12,414 nt of DNA from Bacteroidia bacterium (lineage in GTDB: Bacteria; Bacteroidota; Bacteroidia; AKYH767-A; OLB10), in assembly GCA_025450095.1 (NCBI GenBank), contig JANWID010000211.1:1-12414 (forward strand), given 5' to 3'. How positions within the stretch are numbered: the stretch's first letter is position 1; every line of letters starts with the position of its first letter. The translations under genes and the position numbers were made by a program. The notes under the pieces were generated by a model. It had not been told where the DNA came from. It saw nothing but the letters and a program-made list of their open reading frames with translations, and searched no databases. Shown here in pieces: positions 6,311 through 12,414 of the stretch.

Positions 6311-7540
6311 TTGACATTTCACGATTTTGCATTTGATTCCGGCCTGATGGAAGGAATTCTTTCTATGGGTTTCGATAAACCGACACCCATCCAGGTACAG
6401 GCTATTCCGGTGATTCTTAACGACAGGGACCTGATAGCATGTGCTCAGACTGGAACTGGTAAAACAGCAGCTTATGTTCTGCCAATAATTCAGAAAATCA
6501 TAACTTCTCCCCGTCATCATTCCAACACACTAATCCTGGCCCCAACCCGGGAACTGGCTCAGCAGATAGATCAGCAGGTGGAAGCATTGGGGTACTTTAC
6601 CGGGGTTAGTTCCATGCCGGTGTACGGTGGGGGAGACGGAGCTACCTGGGAACAACAGAAAAAAGCCATCCGTGAAGGTATTGACGTAGTGATAGCAACT
6701 CCGGGACGACTGATTTCACATTTAGCATCTGGTGATCTTAAAATGCCACACCTGGAACACCTTATACTTGATGAAGCTGACCGAATGCTGGACATGGGTT
6801 TTTATGATGATATTCTAAGGATCATCAGCTACCTTCCCAAAAAACGGCAAACACTGCTTTTCTCGGCAACCATGCCGCCTAAAATCCGCGCGCTGGCAAC
6901 AAGGATTCTGAATAACCCCGAACAGATCAACATTGCCCTTGCCAAACCGGCTGAAGGGATTTTGCAGCAAGTTTATAAAGTAGGAGACGGTCACAAGCTG
7001 GACCTGATAACTAACATATTGAATGGGAATCCCTATAAAAGCATTCTCATTTTCGCTTCCACCAAGGAAAAGGTAAAGCAACTTGATAATACCATGCGCA
7101 AGGCTGGATTTCATTGTAAGGCATTTCATTCAGACCTGGAACAACCTGAACGGGAAGCCCTCATGCGTGAATTCCGTAACCGACAGGTGCCAATGCTTAT
7201 CGGAACGGATGTACTTTCACGCGGGATCGATGTGGAAGGTATCGACCTGGTGGTGAATTATGATGTACCCCCTGATCCGGAAGACTATGTTCACCGTATC
7301 GGCCGTACTGCACGAGCGGAAAGAACCGGCACTGCAATTACATTTGTGAACCCGGCCGACCATCACAAGCTTCGCAGAATTGAAGAGCTAACAGGAATAC
7401 ATATTTCGGTAATTCATAATCCGGAAGGCATACCTGCTGCATCACCATCACATCATGAAATGCATGGAGAGAAGCGTAAGAGGCAACAATTTTCAAAAAA
7501 GCGGAATTTTTCAAAAGGTCCACGACGCAATCACAAGTAA
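6311..7540 (+). CDS. DEAD-box ATP-dependent RNA helicase, RhlE-like
   Basis: This 409-residue protein contains the full helicase core. In order: Q motif GFDKPTPIQ (20-28), motif I AQTGTGKT (45-52), PTREL (78-82), TPGR (130-133), motif II DEAD (154-157), motif III SAT (185-187), ILIFAST (245-251), motif V GTDVLSRGID (298-307) and motif VI HRIGRTAR (328-335). All catalytic residues are present. A short basic tail (about 388-409, rich in K and R) should bind RNA, as in RhlE-type helicases. The start is a TTG at 6311: an in-frame stop lies just upstream, and the first ATG (6347) would remove the aromatic residues before the Q motif (TFHDFAFD). It is divergent from a cold-shock gene and ends 6 bp from the convergent response-regulator stop. 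Role in ribosome assembly, RNA decay or cold adaptation is inferred. Confidence 0.95.
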   Translation: MTFHDFAFDSGLMEGILSMGFDKPTPIQVQAIPVILNDRDLIACAQTGTGKTAAYVLPIIQKIITSPRHHSNTLILAPTRELAQQIDQQVEALGYFTGVSSMPVYGGGDGATWEQQKKAIREGIDVVIATPGRLISHLASGDLKMPHLEHLILDEADRMLDMGFYDDILRIISYLPKKRQTLLFSATMPPKIRALATRILNNPEQINIALAKPAEGILQQVYKVGDGHKLDLITNILNGNPYKSILIFASTKEKVKQLDNTMRKAGFHCKAFHSDLEQPEREALMREFRNRQVPMLIGTDVLSRGIDVEGIDLVVNYDVPPDPEDYVHRIGRTARAERTGTAITFVNPADHHKLRRIEELTGIHISVIHNPEGIPAASPSHHEMHGEKRKRQQFSKKRNFSKGPRRNHK

Positions 7541-7546
7541 AAACAA

Positions 7547-8290
7547 TTATCCCGATAGCTTCGATTTCAGACGTGAATATCCTGTACGGCTAAGAGGAAT
7601 CCGTGCCCCGTCACGCAAAATAGCTTCATAGCTGTCCTTCGCAATAAGTTCAATCCGGGTAATCTCATTGAGATTAATAATATAAGAGCGATGTGCACGG
7701 ACAAATTGCCGGGGATCAAGCAGCAATTCAGTTTTGTTTAACGTTTGAGTTTTCAGAAAACAATCCTGCCGAATATGAATTTTGATATAATCGTCGTAAG
7801 CTTCAATATAAAAAACATCGCTGGTTGGGATAATCCGGATCTCATTTCCATTTTTCACCACGATCCGGTTCACTGGTTCTGTGACTTGATTTTCCTTATC
7901 GATTAATTTTTTTATTGATTTACCGGCATCTTTGCTTTTGCGGAGTTCCATCCATTTATGAAAAGCCTTAACGAACCGGTCTTTGCTGAAGGGTTTCAAA
8001 AGATAGTCAATGGCGTTAGATTCGAAAGCGCGAATGGCATAATCATCGAAAGCTGTAGTAAAGATCACGCCGGGTGGATTGTCTATAAGTTCAAGCATTT
8101 CAAAGCCGGTTATTTTCGGCATCTGGATATCGAGGAAAACCAGGTCAGGAGCAAAAGCACTTATTGCTTTCAATCCTTCAAAACCGTTTGCACATTCCGC
8201 TACAACATCAATATCAGGGTAACCTGATAAATAATCCCGGATCACTGAACGGGCAAGTGGTTCATCATCTATAATGACAACTTTTATCAA
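7547..8290 (-). CDS. LytTR-family response regulator (LytR/AlgR type)
   Basis: This 247-residue protein has an N-terminal receiver domain with the acidic pair Asp8/Asp9, phosphoacceptor Asp54 (VFLDIQMP), a Thr at about 79 and Lys99 (LLKPF). The C-terminal LytTR DNA-binding domain spans about 140-245 and contains the typical IEAYDDYIKIH, FVRAHRSYIINL and ISRTGY-like (IPLSRTGYSRLK) segments. It should bind pairs of direct repeats and regulate transcription after phosphorylation by the kinase encoded just upstream. The start is a TTG at 8290: kinase stop and regulator start overlap by four bases (TTGA), and no other start exists before the first beta strand. This overlap implies coupled translation. 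Its likely target includes its own operon, judging from a direct repeat at 10248-10277. The regulon is otherwise unknown. Confidence 0.95.
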   Translation of the reverse strand: MIKVVIIDDEPLARSVIRDYLSGYPDIDVVAECANGFEGLKAISAFAPDLVFLDIQMPKITGFEMLELIDNPPGVIFTTAFDDYAIRAFESNAIDYLLKPFSKDRFVKAFHKWMELRKSKDAGKSIKKLIDKENQVTEPVNRIVVKNGNEIRIIPTSDVFYIEAYDDYIKIHIRQDCFLKTQTLNKTELLLDPRQFVRAHRSYIINLNEITRIELIAKDSYEAILRDGARIPLSRTGYSRLKSKLSG

Positions 8291-9306
8291 ACTGTTTGCG
8301 GAATTTTTAGAGTCACCGTAAAGATATTTTCACCGGATGATATTTCAACCAGATCATTCCGGTTATAAAGCAGAAAGAGTCGTCGTTTTACTGATTCAAG
8401 TCCGAAACCAGCACCTGGAACAGAAACACTCGTAACCGTGTCAAAAGGATTGGAAATACTGACCTTCAGAAAAGGATTTTGAAAATTGCATTTTATTGTA
8501 ATGGTAACAGCTTCCAAAGTATCATACAGCCCGTATTTAACGGCATTCTCAACTAAAGGCTGTAAAAGAAATACCGGGATATTCATGTTCCCCGTATCGG
8601 GACCAAATTCAAATTCCACTTGTAACCTATTGCCAAACCGGACTTTTTCGATATCCAGATACAATTTCAGTAAATGGATTTCTTCTGAAAATGCCACAAG
8701 AGAAAAATCATCCCTCTTAATGGTGCTTCTTAAAAAATCAGATAGCTGTTGTATCATATATTTCGCAGCTGAAGGATTGGTACCAATAAGAGCATTGACT
8801 GAATTGAGTGTGTTAAAAAGAAAATGGGGTTGTAACTGTCTACGCAGGTGCAACAGTTCCGATTCCTTTGATAGCTTTTCATTTTCTGCTTTTCGGTTCA
8901 TTTCGTCCTTTTGTTCTTTGACAAACTGTTGCAACCAACCTGTCATAGCGAATAAAGCGATCAGTATAAACCCTGTAATAAACCGGATGGCAAAGGAACT
9001 TTCCAGGTATGCCAGATAGGCTGAGTTTTCTTTGTGAAATTCGATCAGCAGTTCCCGGGACAACCAGCTATAGAGTCCTGCGGCAATCAGCAATCCACCG
9101 AGGTAATAAACAATTCTTTTCTCACCGGGCCGGTTATATCTTGCCGAATAAAAAACACCCAGGCAGATGGCCATGAGTAAAATATTACTGCATAAACTAT
9201 CAGTAAGTGCTGTGTAACGATCCCATCCCTGGAAAACCAGGAACCAAATATGAAAAGCGGTCCAGGCAATCCAGAAAACCGGGAACAGGATGCGGGATCG
9301 GAGCAT
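8287..9306 (-). CDS. LytS-type membrane sensor histidine kinase (His_kinase/HATPase_c)
   Basis: This 339-residue kinase has four predicted membrane helices (about 5-26, 38-54, 66-81 and 107-125) without a sizeable extracytoplasmic domain, then a short coiled linker (127-155). The His_kinase domain follows, with phosphoacceptor His161 in QLQPHFLFNTLNS, and a HATPase domain with N-box LLQPLVENAVKYG (Asn254) and a G-box GAGFGLESVKRRL at 298-310. The second ATP-lid motif reads ISNPFD where many relatives have a D/N-x-G motif; similar variants are common in this family. ATG at 9306. It is the middle gene of the LiaF-like/kinase/regulator operon, 72 bp after the first gene and overlapping the regulator by 4 bp. 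Such short-loop membrane kinases are thought to sense within the membrane or via a partner; the LiaF-like protein is the obvious candidate. Confidence 0.94.
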   Translation of the reverse strand: MLRSRILFPVFWIAWTAFHIWFLVFQGWDRYTALTDSLCSNILLMAICLGVFYSARYNRPGEKRIVYYLGGLLIAAGLYSWLSRELLIEFHKENSAYLAYLESSFAIRFITGFILIALFAMTGWLQQFVKEQKDEMNRKAENEKLSKESELLHLRRQLQPHFLFNTLNSVNALIGTNPSAAKYMIQQLSDFLRSTIKRDDFSLVAFSEEIHLLKLYLDIEKVRFGNRLQVEFEFGPDTGNMNIPVFLLQPLVENAVKYGLYDTLEAVTITIKCNFQNPFLKVSISNPFDTVTSVSVPGAGFGLESVKRRLFLLYNRNDLVEISSGENIFTVTLKIPQTV

Positions 9307-9345
9307 TTATATTAAGGAAGAATCCTATTTAATATTTACAGGAAC

Positions 9346-9353
9346 CAAACATA
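9346..9353 (-). promoter_or_regulatory. Possible internal -7 element before the kinase gene
   Basis: The minus strand reads TATGTTTG, an exact TAnnTTTG match, 39 bp upstream of the kinase ATG and inside the 72-bp gap after the LiaF-like gene. There is no clear -33 TTTG. It could allow kinase and regulator to be made without the LiaF-like protein. Confidence 0.35.
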
Positions 9354-9369
9354 AAGGTAACATTGCGAA

Positions 9370-9381
9370 TGAACCGGTTCA
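9370..9381. repeat. 12-bp perfect palindrome at the 3' end of the LiaF-like gene
   Basis: TGAACCGGTTCA is a perfect palindrome overlapping the LiaF-like stop codon and lying 16 bp upstream of the candidate internal -7 element. It shares the core ACCGGT with the direct repeat at 10248-10277 in front of the operon. A 12-bp palindrome is expected a few times by chance in a window of this size. Confidence 0.35.
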
Positions 9382-10173
9382 GTAACTTTTTATACTGATT
9401 CCTCCGAACATTGAAAATCCATCAATAACGAGAATCTTATTGGGATCGACTGAATCCTTAGATGTCATCCGACTATCCTGAATATCGCCCAGAATGGAAA
9501 CCATTTCCGACTGGATATTCCAGTTTGCCGGAATGATAAGTTTGGTGCCACCAAATACCTGGACAATCTCCAGTTTCACCTTACCCTTAATATCGGCTTG
9601 CATCAGGTTAATTTCTGTACCTCCAAAAATAGTCACCAGCTCACCGCCTTTAAAGCTTTTTGAAATCACATTTTTCTTCACCCCTCCGAAAATAGTAACA
9701 GAATCCATCACTTCATTACTTGTGTCAATTCCAATTTGCGTATCATTAACCGTCTGAGTATCCTCGTTGCGTCGGTGCCAGCGAGAGGTTCCGCGAAGAT
9801 GTCTGGGGACCAGAATCATTACAGCTCCGATAGCAATTAGAATTAGCGGAATAAAATATGGACGAAGGTTAATTTCCGGAAAAAAACGGTCATAAAGGAA
9901 CAACATCCCGATGAATATGGGTATAAGCCAACCACCGGGACGGAAGTTATGTTTTGCGCCCACAAAAATTCCAATAGCTATAAGCAGTGTTTGCCACGAG
10001 AACAACCAATCGGGGAACCAGGCGCCTAGCTTCTGAGCTAATAATAAACCACCAATTATGATTATCACTAGTCCGGCCATGACCCGGCCTTTGCCATCGT
10101 GCCGGCCATATCGGGAATGTTGGTAATGACGTTCTTCAAATTCACGTTTTTGATTGGGATCGATAATTTCCAT
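9379..10173 (-). CDS. LiaF-like membrane protein (DUF5668-type helices plus FGG-repeat domain)
   Basis: This 264-residue protein starts with a charged cytoplasmic segment (1-30), followed by four short membrane helices (about 31-50, 60-74, 81-95 and 105-123; GLVIIIIGGLLLA is typical of DUF5668-like domains). After a basic loop and a linker, the C-terminal domain (about 155-264) repeats an FGG unit every 21-25 residues: TIFGG (160-164), TIFGG (181-185), VFGG (206-209), ILGD (227-230) and MFGG (255-258). This resembles the cell-wall-active-antibiotic-response domain of LiaF, probably a stacked beta solenoid. In Firmicutes LiaF inhibits the LiaS kinase under no-stress conditions. Here the gene heads an operon with a LytS-type kinase and LytTR regulator, so a similar accessory or inhibitor role is plausible but inferred. 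ATG at 10173. Confidence 0.85.
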   Translation of the reverse strand: MEIIDPNQKREFEERHYQHSRYGRHDGKGRVMAGLVIIIIGGLLLAQKLGAWFPDWLFSWQTLLIAIGIFVGAKHNFRPGGWLIPIFIGMLFLYDRFFPEINLRPYFIPLILIAIGAVMILVPRHLRGTSRWHRRNEDTQTVNDTQIGIDTSNEVMDSVTIFGGVKKNVISKSFKGGELVTIFGGTEINLMQADIKGKVKLEIVQVFGGTKLIIPANWNIQSEMVSILGDIQDSRMTSKDSVDPNKILVIDGFSMFGGISIKSY

Positions 10174-10193
10174 TTTGTTAATTTTTTAACAAA
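10174..10193 (-). repeat. Hairpin directly before the LiaF-like start codon
   Basis: TTTGTTAA and TTAACAAA form a perfect 8-bp stem with a 4-nt loop, ending exactly at the base before the ATG. The far arm overlaps the -7 element (10190-10197). If transcription begins near 10184 only half of it would be in the mRNA, so it is more likely a DNA-level operator or chance AT-rich symmetry than an RNA hairpin. Confidence 0.4.
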
Positions 10194-10220
10194 TGTATGA
10201 GGGCTTGCAGAGCACAGAAA
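10190..10220 (-). promoter_or_regulatory. Promoter of the LiaF-like/kinase/regulator operon
   Basis: The minus strand has TTTC (10217-10220), then exactly 19 bp, then TACATTTG (10190-10197). The Bacteroidota consensus is TTTG-N19 or so-TAnnTTTG, so only one base differs. The predicted start near 10184 leaves a leader of about 10 nt before the ATG at 10173. This is the best-matching complete promoter in the window. Confidence 0.6.
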
Positions 10221-10247
10221 CAGAAATTCGGCAGTTTCACATTGAAT

Positions 10248-10277
10248 ACCGGTAAACGCACGAAAAAAACCGGTAAG
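10248..10277. promoter_or_regulatory. Direct repeat with LytTR-binding-site geometry
   Basis: ACCGGTAAA (10248-10256) and ACCGGTAAG (10269-10277) are 9-bp direct repeats separated by 12 bp, 21 bp from start to start. LytTR regulators bind 9-bp direct repeats with 12-13-bp spacing and consensus [TA][AC][CA]GTTN[AG][TG]; the copies match at 7 and 8 of 9 positions. They lie about 28 bp upstream of the -33 element of the operon that encodes a LytTR regulator, and 41 bp before the divergent membrane-protein gene. Confidence 0.45.
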
Positions 10278-10317
10278 CTGGAAATTAACGTTTGGTTGTT
10301 GACACATTCAATGGAAA

Positions 10318-12090
10318 ATGTTCCGGTTCCCATTCTTAATGCGCTACATTTATCGGGTGCTGGAGCTTCTTTTGAGCCCCAATAAATACCGGATGATATC
10401 TATAGTTATTGTCTCAATTCTATTATTCCTTGTTGCATTTCCAGCCGGGAAAGTTGTACTTGAATTTACTGGAAAAAATAAAAATATTCCGATTACTGAT
10501 TACCTTTTTACTGGTGCAGCTTTTATCAACACTATATTTTCAGGGTATTCTATTTTTTTTCCGACAAGTGACTGGCCTGTTATAATAATACTAATTATGG
10601 CAGTTATAATTAGTCTGAAAATGAAGTGGTACCAGGGCTTGTTTAAAGTGTCAATGGAAAGAAGTGCAATGGGTGTAATGGTTCTGTTTGGCATACTGAT
10701 CTGTATCATAGCTGCTGATGGTCCAAGAAATGGTGACAGCTTATCTTATCATATACCCGCAATACGGTGGATACAGGAATATGCTGTAGTTCCCGGACTC
10801 GGGAATCTTCACGGTCGGTTTGCTTTCAACCCGAATATTTTTAACCTGATGGCGGGATTTGCATTTACCGGAATCACCGGTTATCCGGTATTTGCCGTGA
10901 ATGCCTTTTTCTGTTTCTTTTTTTTCTGGTATCTGTATTCGCTTTATCGGAATCGAAATGACTTTGAGGCCGGAACACAAATCTTCTTTATGCTCATTGG
11001 TATGCTCTCGGTGCAATACATGATGCTGCGTTTATCGTCGCCGACACCTGACCTTGTAGCCGGGTTATTGCCGTTGTATATTTTCATGAGATTTATTGAG
11101 GATGCTACAAAAGACATCGACGCTGACAGGAAAACTGGATATGGATTTATCTTTATGTTAACCATACTCGGCATTTACCTTTTTACAGTAAAAATCAGTA
11201 CCGTTTTCATTGTATTTGTCCCTTTGATTTTGCTTTGGAAATTCAAGGACAGGATATCTGTACGTCAATATTTAATGGTTGGAGTATGTGGAATGTTCAT
11301 CGCAATACCCTGGTTGGTCCGGAATTATTTTCTGGGTGGATACCTGGTTTTTCCATCAACAATACCGGATCTGTTCAATCCTGACTGGAAAGTTCCGGCA
11401 TGGGCGGTGAACTTCGATAAAGACATTATTTATAATTGGGCTAAATGGCCAAGACTCGGTGCTGAAAAAGTGGAAAATATGTCGATTCCGGAATGGATGC
11501 CATTTTGGTTTTCAAAATTATCGGCTTTTTGGAAGGTGTTTCTTTGCTTTGGGCTGGTGTCGCCATTACTTGTAGCTTCATTATATGGGAAACGAAGAAA
11601 TGAAGGAGGTTATAAAGACATTTTGACGATGTGGATGGTTAGCTTTGCTGGTGTGTTATTCTGGTTTTTTAGTGCACCGGATCCGCGGTTTGGATTTCCA
11701 TTTATCCTTGTTTTTACGTTATCATTTCTATTGTTTCTGAAACCCGGTATTGAATCAAAACCGCGAATCAGGATTATTCTGAACGCTTTGGGAATTTTAT
11801 TTATACTGGTTAGCCTGGGATTTCCATTGAAAGATGTTATCGGATTAAGAAATCAACTGGCGCAGACTATCATAAAACCGTTGCCAATCGATACGTATGC
11901 AACTGAAAAACTGAAGCACGAGGTTGCTCAGTACTCGGTTGAAAAAATTCAAATTGATCCGGTTTATTACCCGGTATGCAAGACCCAAATTGATGCTATC
12001 ATAGAATCCGGACGATCGGATGAAGTTGAACTCGTTTTTAGAGGAAATCGAGTTCAGGATGGGTTTCGGATGAAAACTGTTGCAAACTAG
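10318..12090 (+). CDS. Polytopic membrane protein, GT-C glycosyltransferase-like (LIC_10190-like)
   Basis: This 590-residue protein has about a dozen hydrophobic helices and a C-terminal soluble tail (about 530-590). After the third or so helix it has a conserved-looking loop with NGDSLSYHIPAIRWI (about 138-152) and VPGLGNLHGRFAFN further on. An acidic residue in the first large loop (here Asp140) is what GT-C enzymes use for catalysis, and the D-x-x-x-YH...RWI wording resembles the uncharacterised LIC_10190-type family. If so it would transfer a sugar from a polyprenyl-phosphate donor on the outer face of the inner membrane. I cannot name donor or acceptor. The ATG at 10318 is used; ATGs at 10339 and 10393 are possible. 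It is divergent from the LiaF-like operon, sharing a 144-bp region, and converges on a T9SS cargo gene. Confidence 0.7.
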   Translation: MFRFPFLMRYIYRVLELLLSPNKYRMISIVIVSILLFLVAFPAGKVVLEFTGKNKNIPITDYLFTGAAFINTIFSGYSIFFPTSDWPVIIILIMAVIISLKMKWYQGLFKVSMERSAMGVMVLFGILICIIAADGPRNGDSLSYHIPAIRWIQEYAVVPGLGNLHGRFAFNPNIFNLMAGFAFTGITGYPVFAVNAFFCFFFFWYLYSLYRNRNDFEAGTQIFFMLIGMLSVQYMMLRLSSPTPDLVAGLLPLYIFMRFIEDATKDIDADRKTGYGFIFMLTILGIYLFTVKISTVFIVFVPLILLWKFKDRISVRQYLMVGVCGMFIAIPWLVRNYFLGGYLVFPSTIPDLFNPDWKVPAWAVNFDKDIIYNWAKWPRLGAEKVENMSIPEWMPFWFSKLSAFWKVFLCFGLVSPLLVASLYGKRRNEGGYKDILTMWMVSFAGVLFWFFSAPDPRFGFPFILVFTLSFLLFLKPGIESKPRIRIILNALGILFILVSLGFPLKDVIGLRNQLAQTIIKPLPIDTYATEKLKHEVAQYSVEKIQIDPVYYPVCKTQIDAIIESGRSDEVELVFRGNRVQDGFRMKTVAN

Positions 12091-12147
12091 CGGCATATAA
12101 TGGATAAATGCTATGTAAGGATTCCGCAAGGAGGACTCGATCTGCTG

Positions 12148-12414
12148 CTAGTATCCTGGAACCAGTAGCTTTTTATAGAATTGAGTTTTTGAGCTTCGAA
12201 CCCCAATATGGTATAAACCAGGAGCTAGTTCTCCGGATAATGGTATTCTATTTCTACCCACAGCCAAGGATGCCAGTTTTCTTATAAATACCAGCCTGCC
12301 TGCTGAATCATAAATTGAACATTCCAGGTCAGGATTCTCTGTATTTCGGAGGTCCAGAAATAAATTTCCTGACGAGTAGAAAATCGAAAGTATGTCAAAT
12401 GAATTTGAATCTTC
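12148..12414 (-). CDS. C-terminal part of a T9SS-secreted protein (type A sorting domain), cut by window edge
   Basis: From the right edge to a TAG at 12150-12148 the minus strand encodes 88 residues without interruption. They have the form of the T9SS type A C-terminal sorting domain: a beta-strand opening (SGNLFLDLRN), the middle CSIYDSAGRLVF at about 32-43, and the closing APGLYHIGV (64-72) then a basic KKLLVPGY end. Such domains direct outer-membrane passage through the type IX system and are then removed. This fits only Bacteroidota. The catalytic or binding part of the protein lies outside the window, so its function is unknown. It converges on the membrane-protein gene with 57 bp between stop codons, in which I see no clear terminator. 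Frame and stop were worked out by hand. Confidence 0.85.
   Translation of the reverse strand, partial: EDSNSFDILSIFYSSGNLFLDLRNTENPDLECSIYDSAGRLVFIRKLASLAVGRNRIPLSGELAPGLYHIGVRSSKTQFYKKLLVPGY

Noticed and set aside
8486..9019. Long plus-strand ORF (177 codons) inside the kinase gene
   Set aside because: It is antisense to a complete histidine kinase; the composition (serine/cysteine rich, no domain) is that of a shadow frame.

Overview
The window comes from the chromosome of a member of the Bacteroidota. Three things point that way. The right edge carries the tail of a protein with a type IX secretion (T9SS) C-terminal sorting domain. Several intergenic regions contain the phylum's promoter element TAnnTTTG, while Shine-Dalgarno sequences are almost absent. 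The gene families (RF3, RhlE-like helicase, LytS/LytTR pair, TSUP permease, Na/Pi cotransporter) read like Bacteroidota versions. I cannot fix the genus. No insertion sequence, phage gene, tRNA, rRNA or CRISPR array is visible, and no intergenic stretch exceeds 300 bases.

Left part (1-2985): the N-terminal part of prfC (peptide chain release factor 3) runs off the left edge on the minus strand. Upstream of it is a minus-strand operon read as rhodanese -> ICMT/PEMT-type methyltransferase -> DinB-fold protein, with gaps of 12-21 bp. Divergent from the rhodanese is a TauE/SafE-type (TSUP) permease, so a periplasmic sulfur-transfer protein and a putative sulfur-oxyanion exporter share one intergenic region. 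Two nested inverted repeats lie here, after dinB (425-529) and between rhodanese and permease (1990-2107).

Middle (3026-7540): a Na/Pi-cotransporter-like protein with a PhoU-like tail converges on the permease. Upstream of it is a family 2 glycosyltransferase with an extra C-terminal Rossmann-like domain, then a cold-shock protein with a clear intrinsic terminator. Divergent from the cold-shock gene is a DEAD-box RNA helicase, giving a cold/RNA-remodelling pair.

Right part (7547-12414): a minus-strand three-gene operon encodes a LiaF-like membrane protein, a LytS-type histidine kinase and a LytTR response regulator; kinase and regulator overlap by 4 bp. Its front promoter matches the Bacteroidota consensus well. 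Just upstream lies a 9-bp direct repeat with 12-bp spacing, the geometry LytTR proteins bind, which suggests autoregulation. Divergent from the operon is a large polytopic membrane protein resembling GT-C glycosyltransferases. It converges on the T9SS cargo gene cut by the right edge.

Most genes are ordinary housekeeping or accessory genes. The parts most worth a second look are the LiaF-like/LytS/LytTR operon with its candidate operator, the two nested palindromic elements, and the reliance on TTG start codons.
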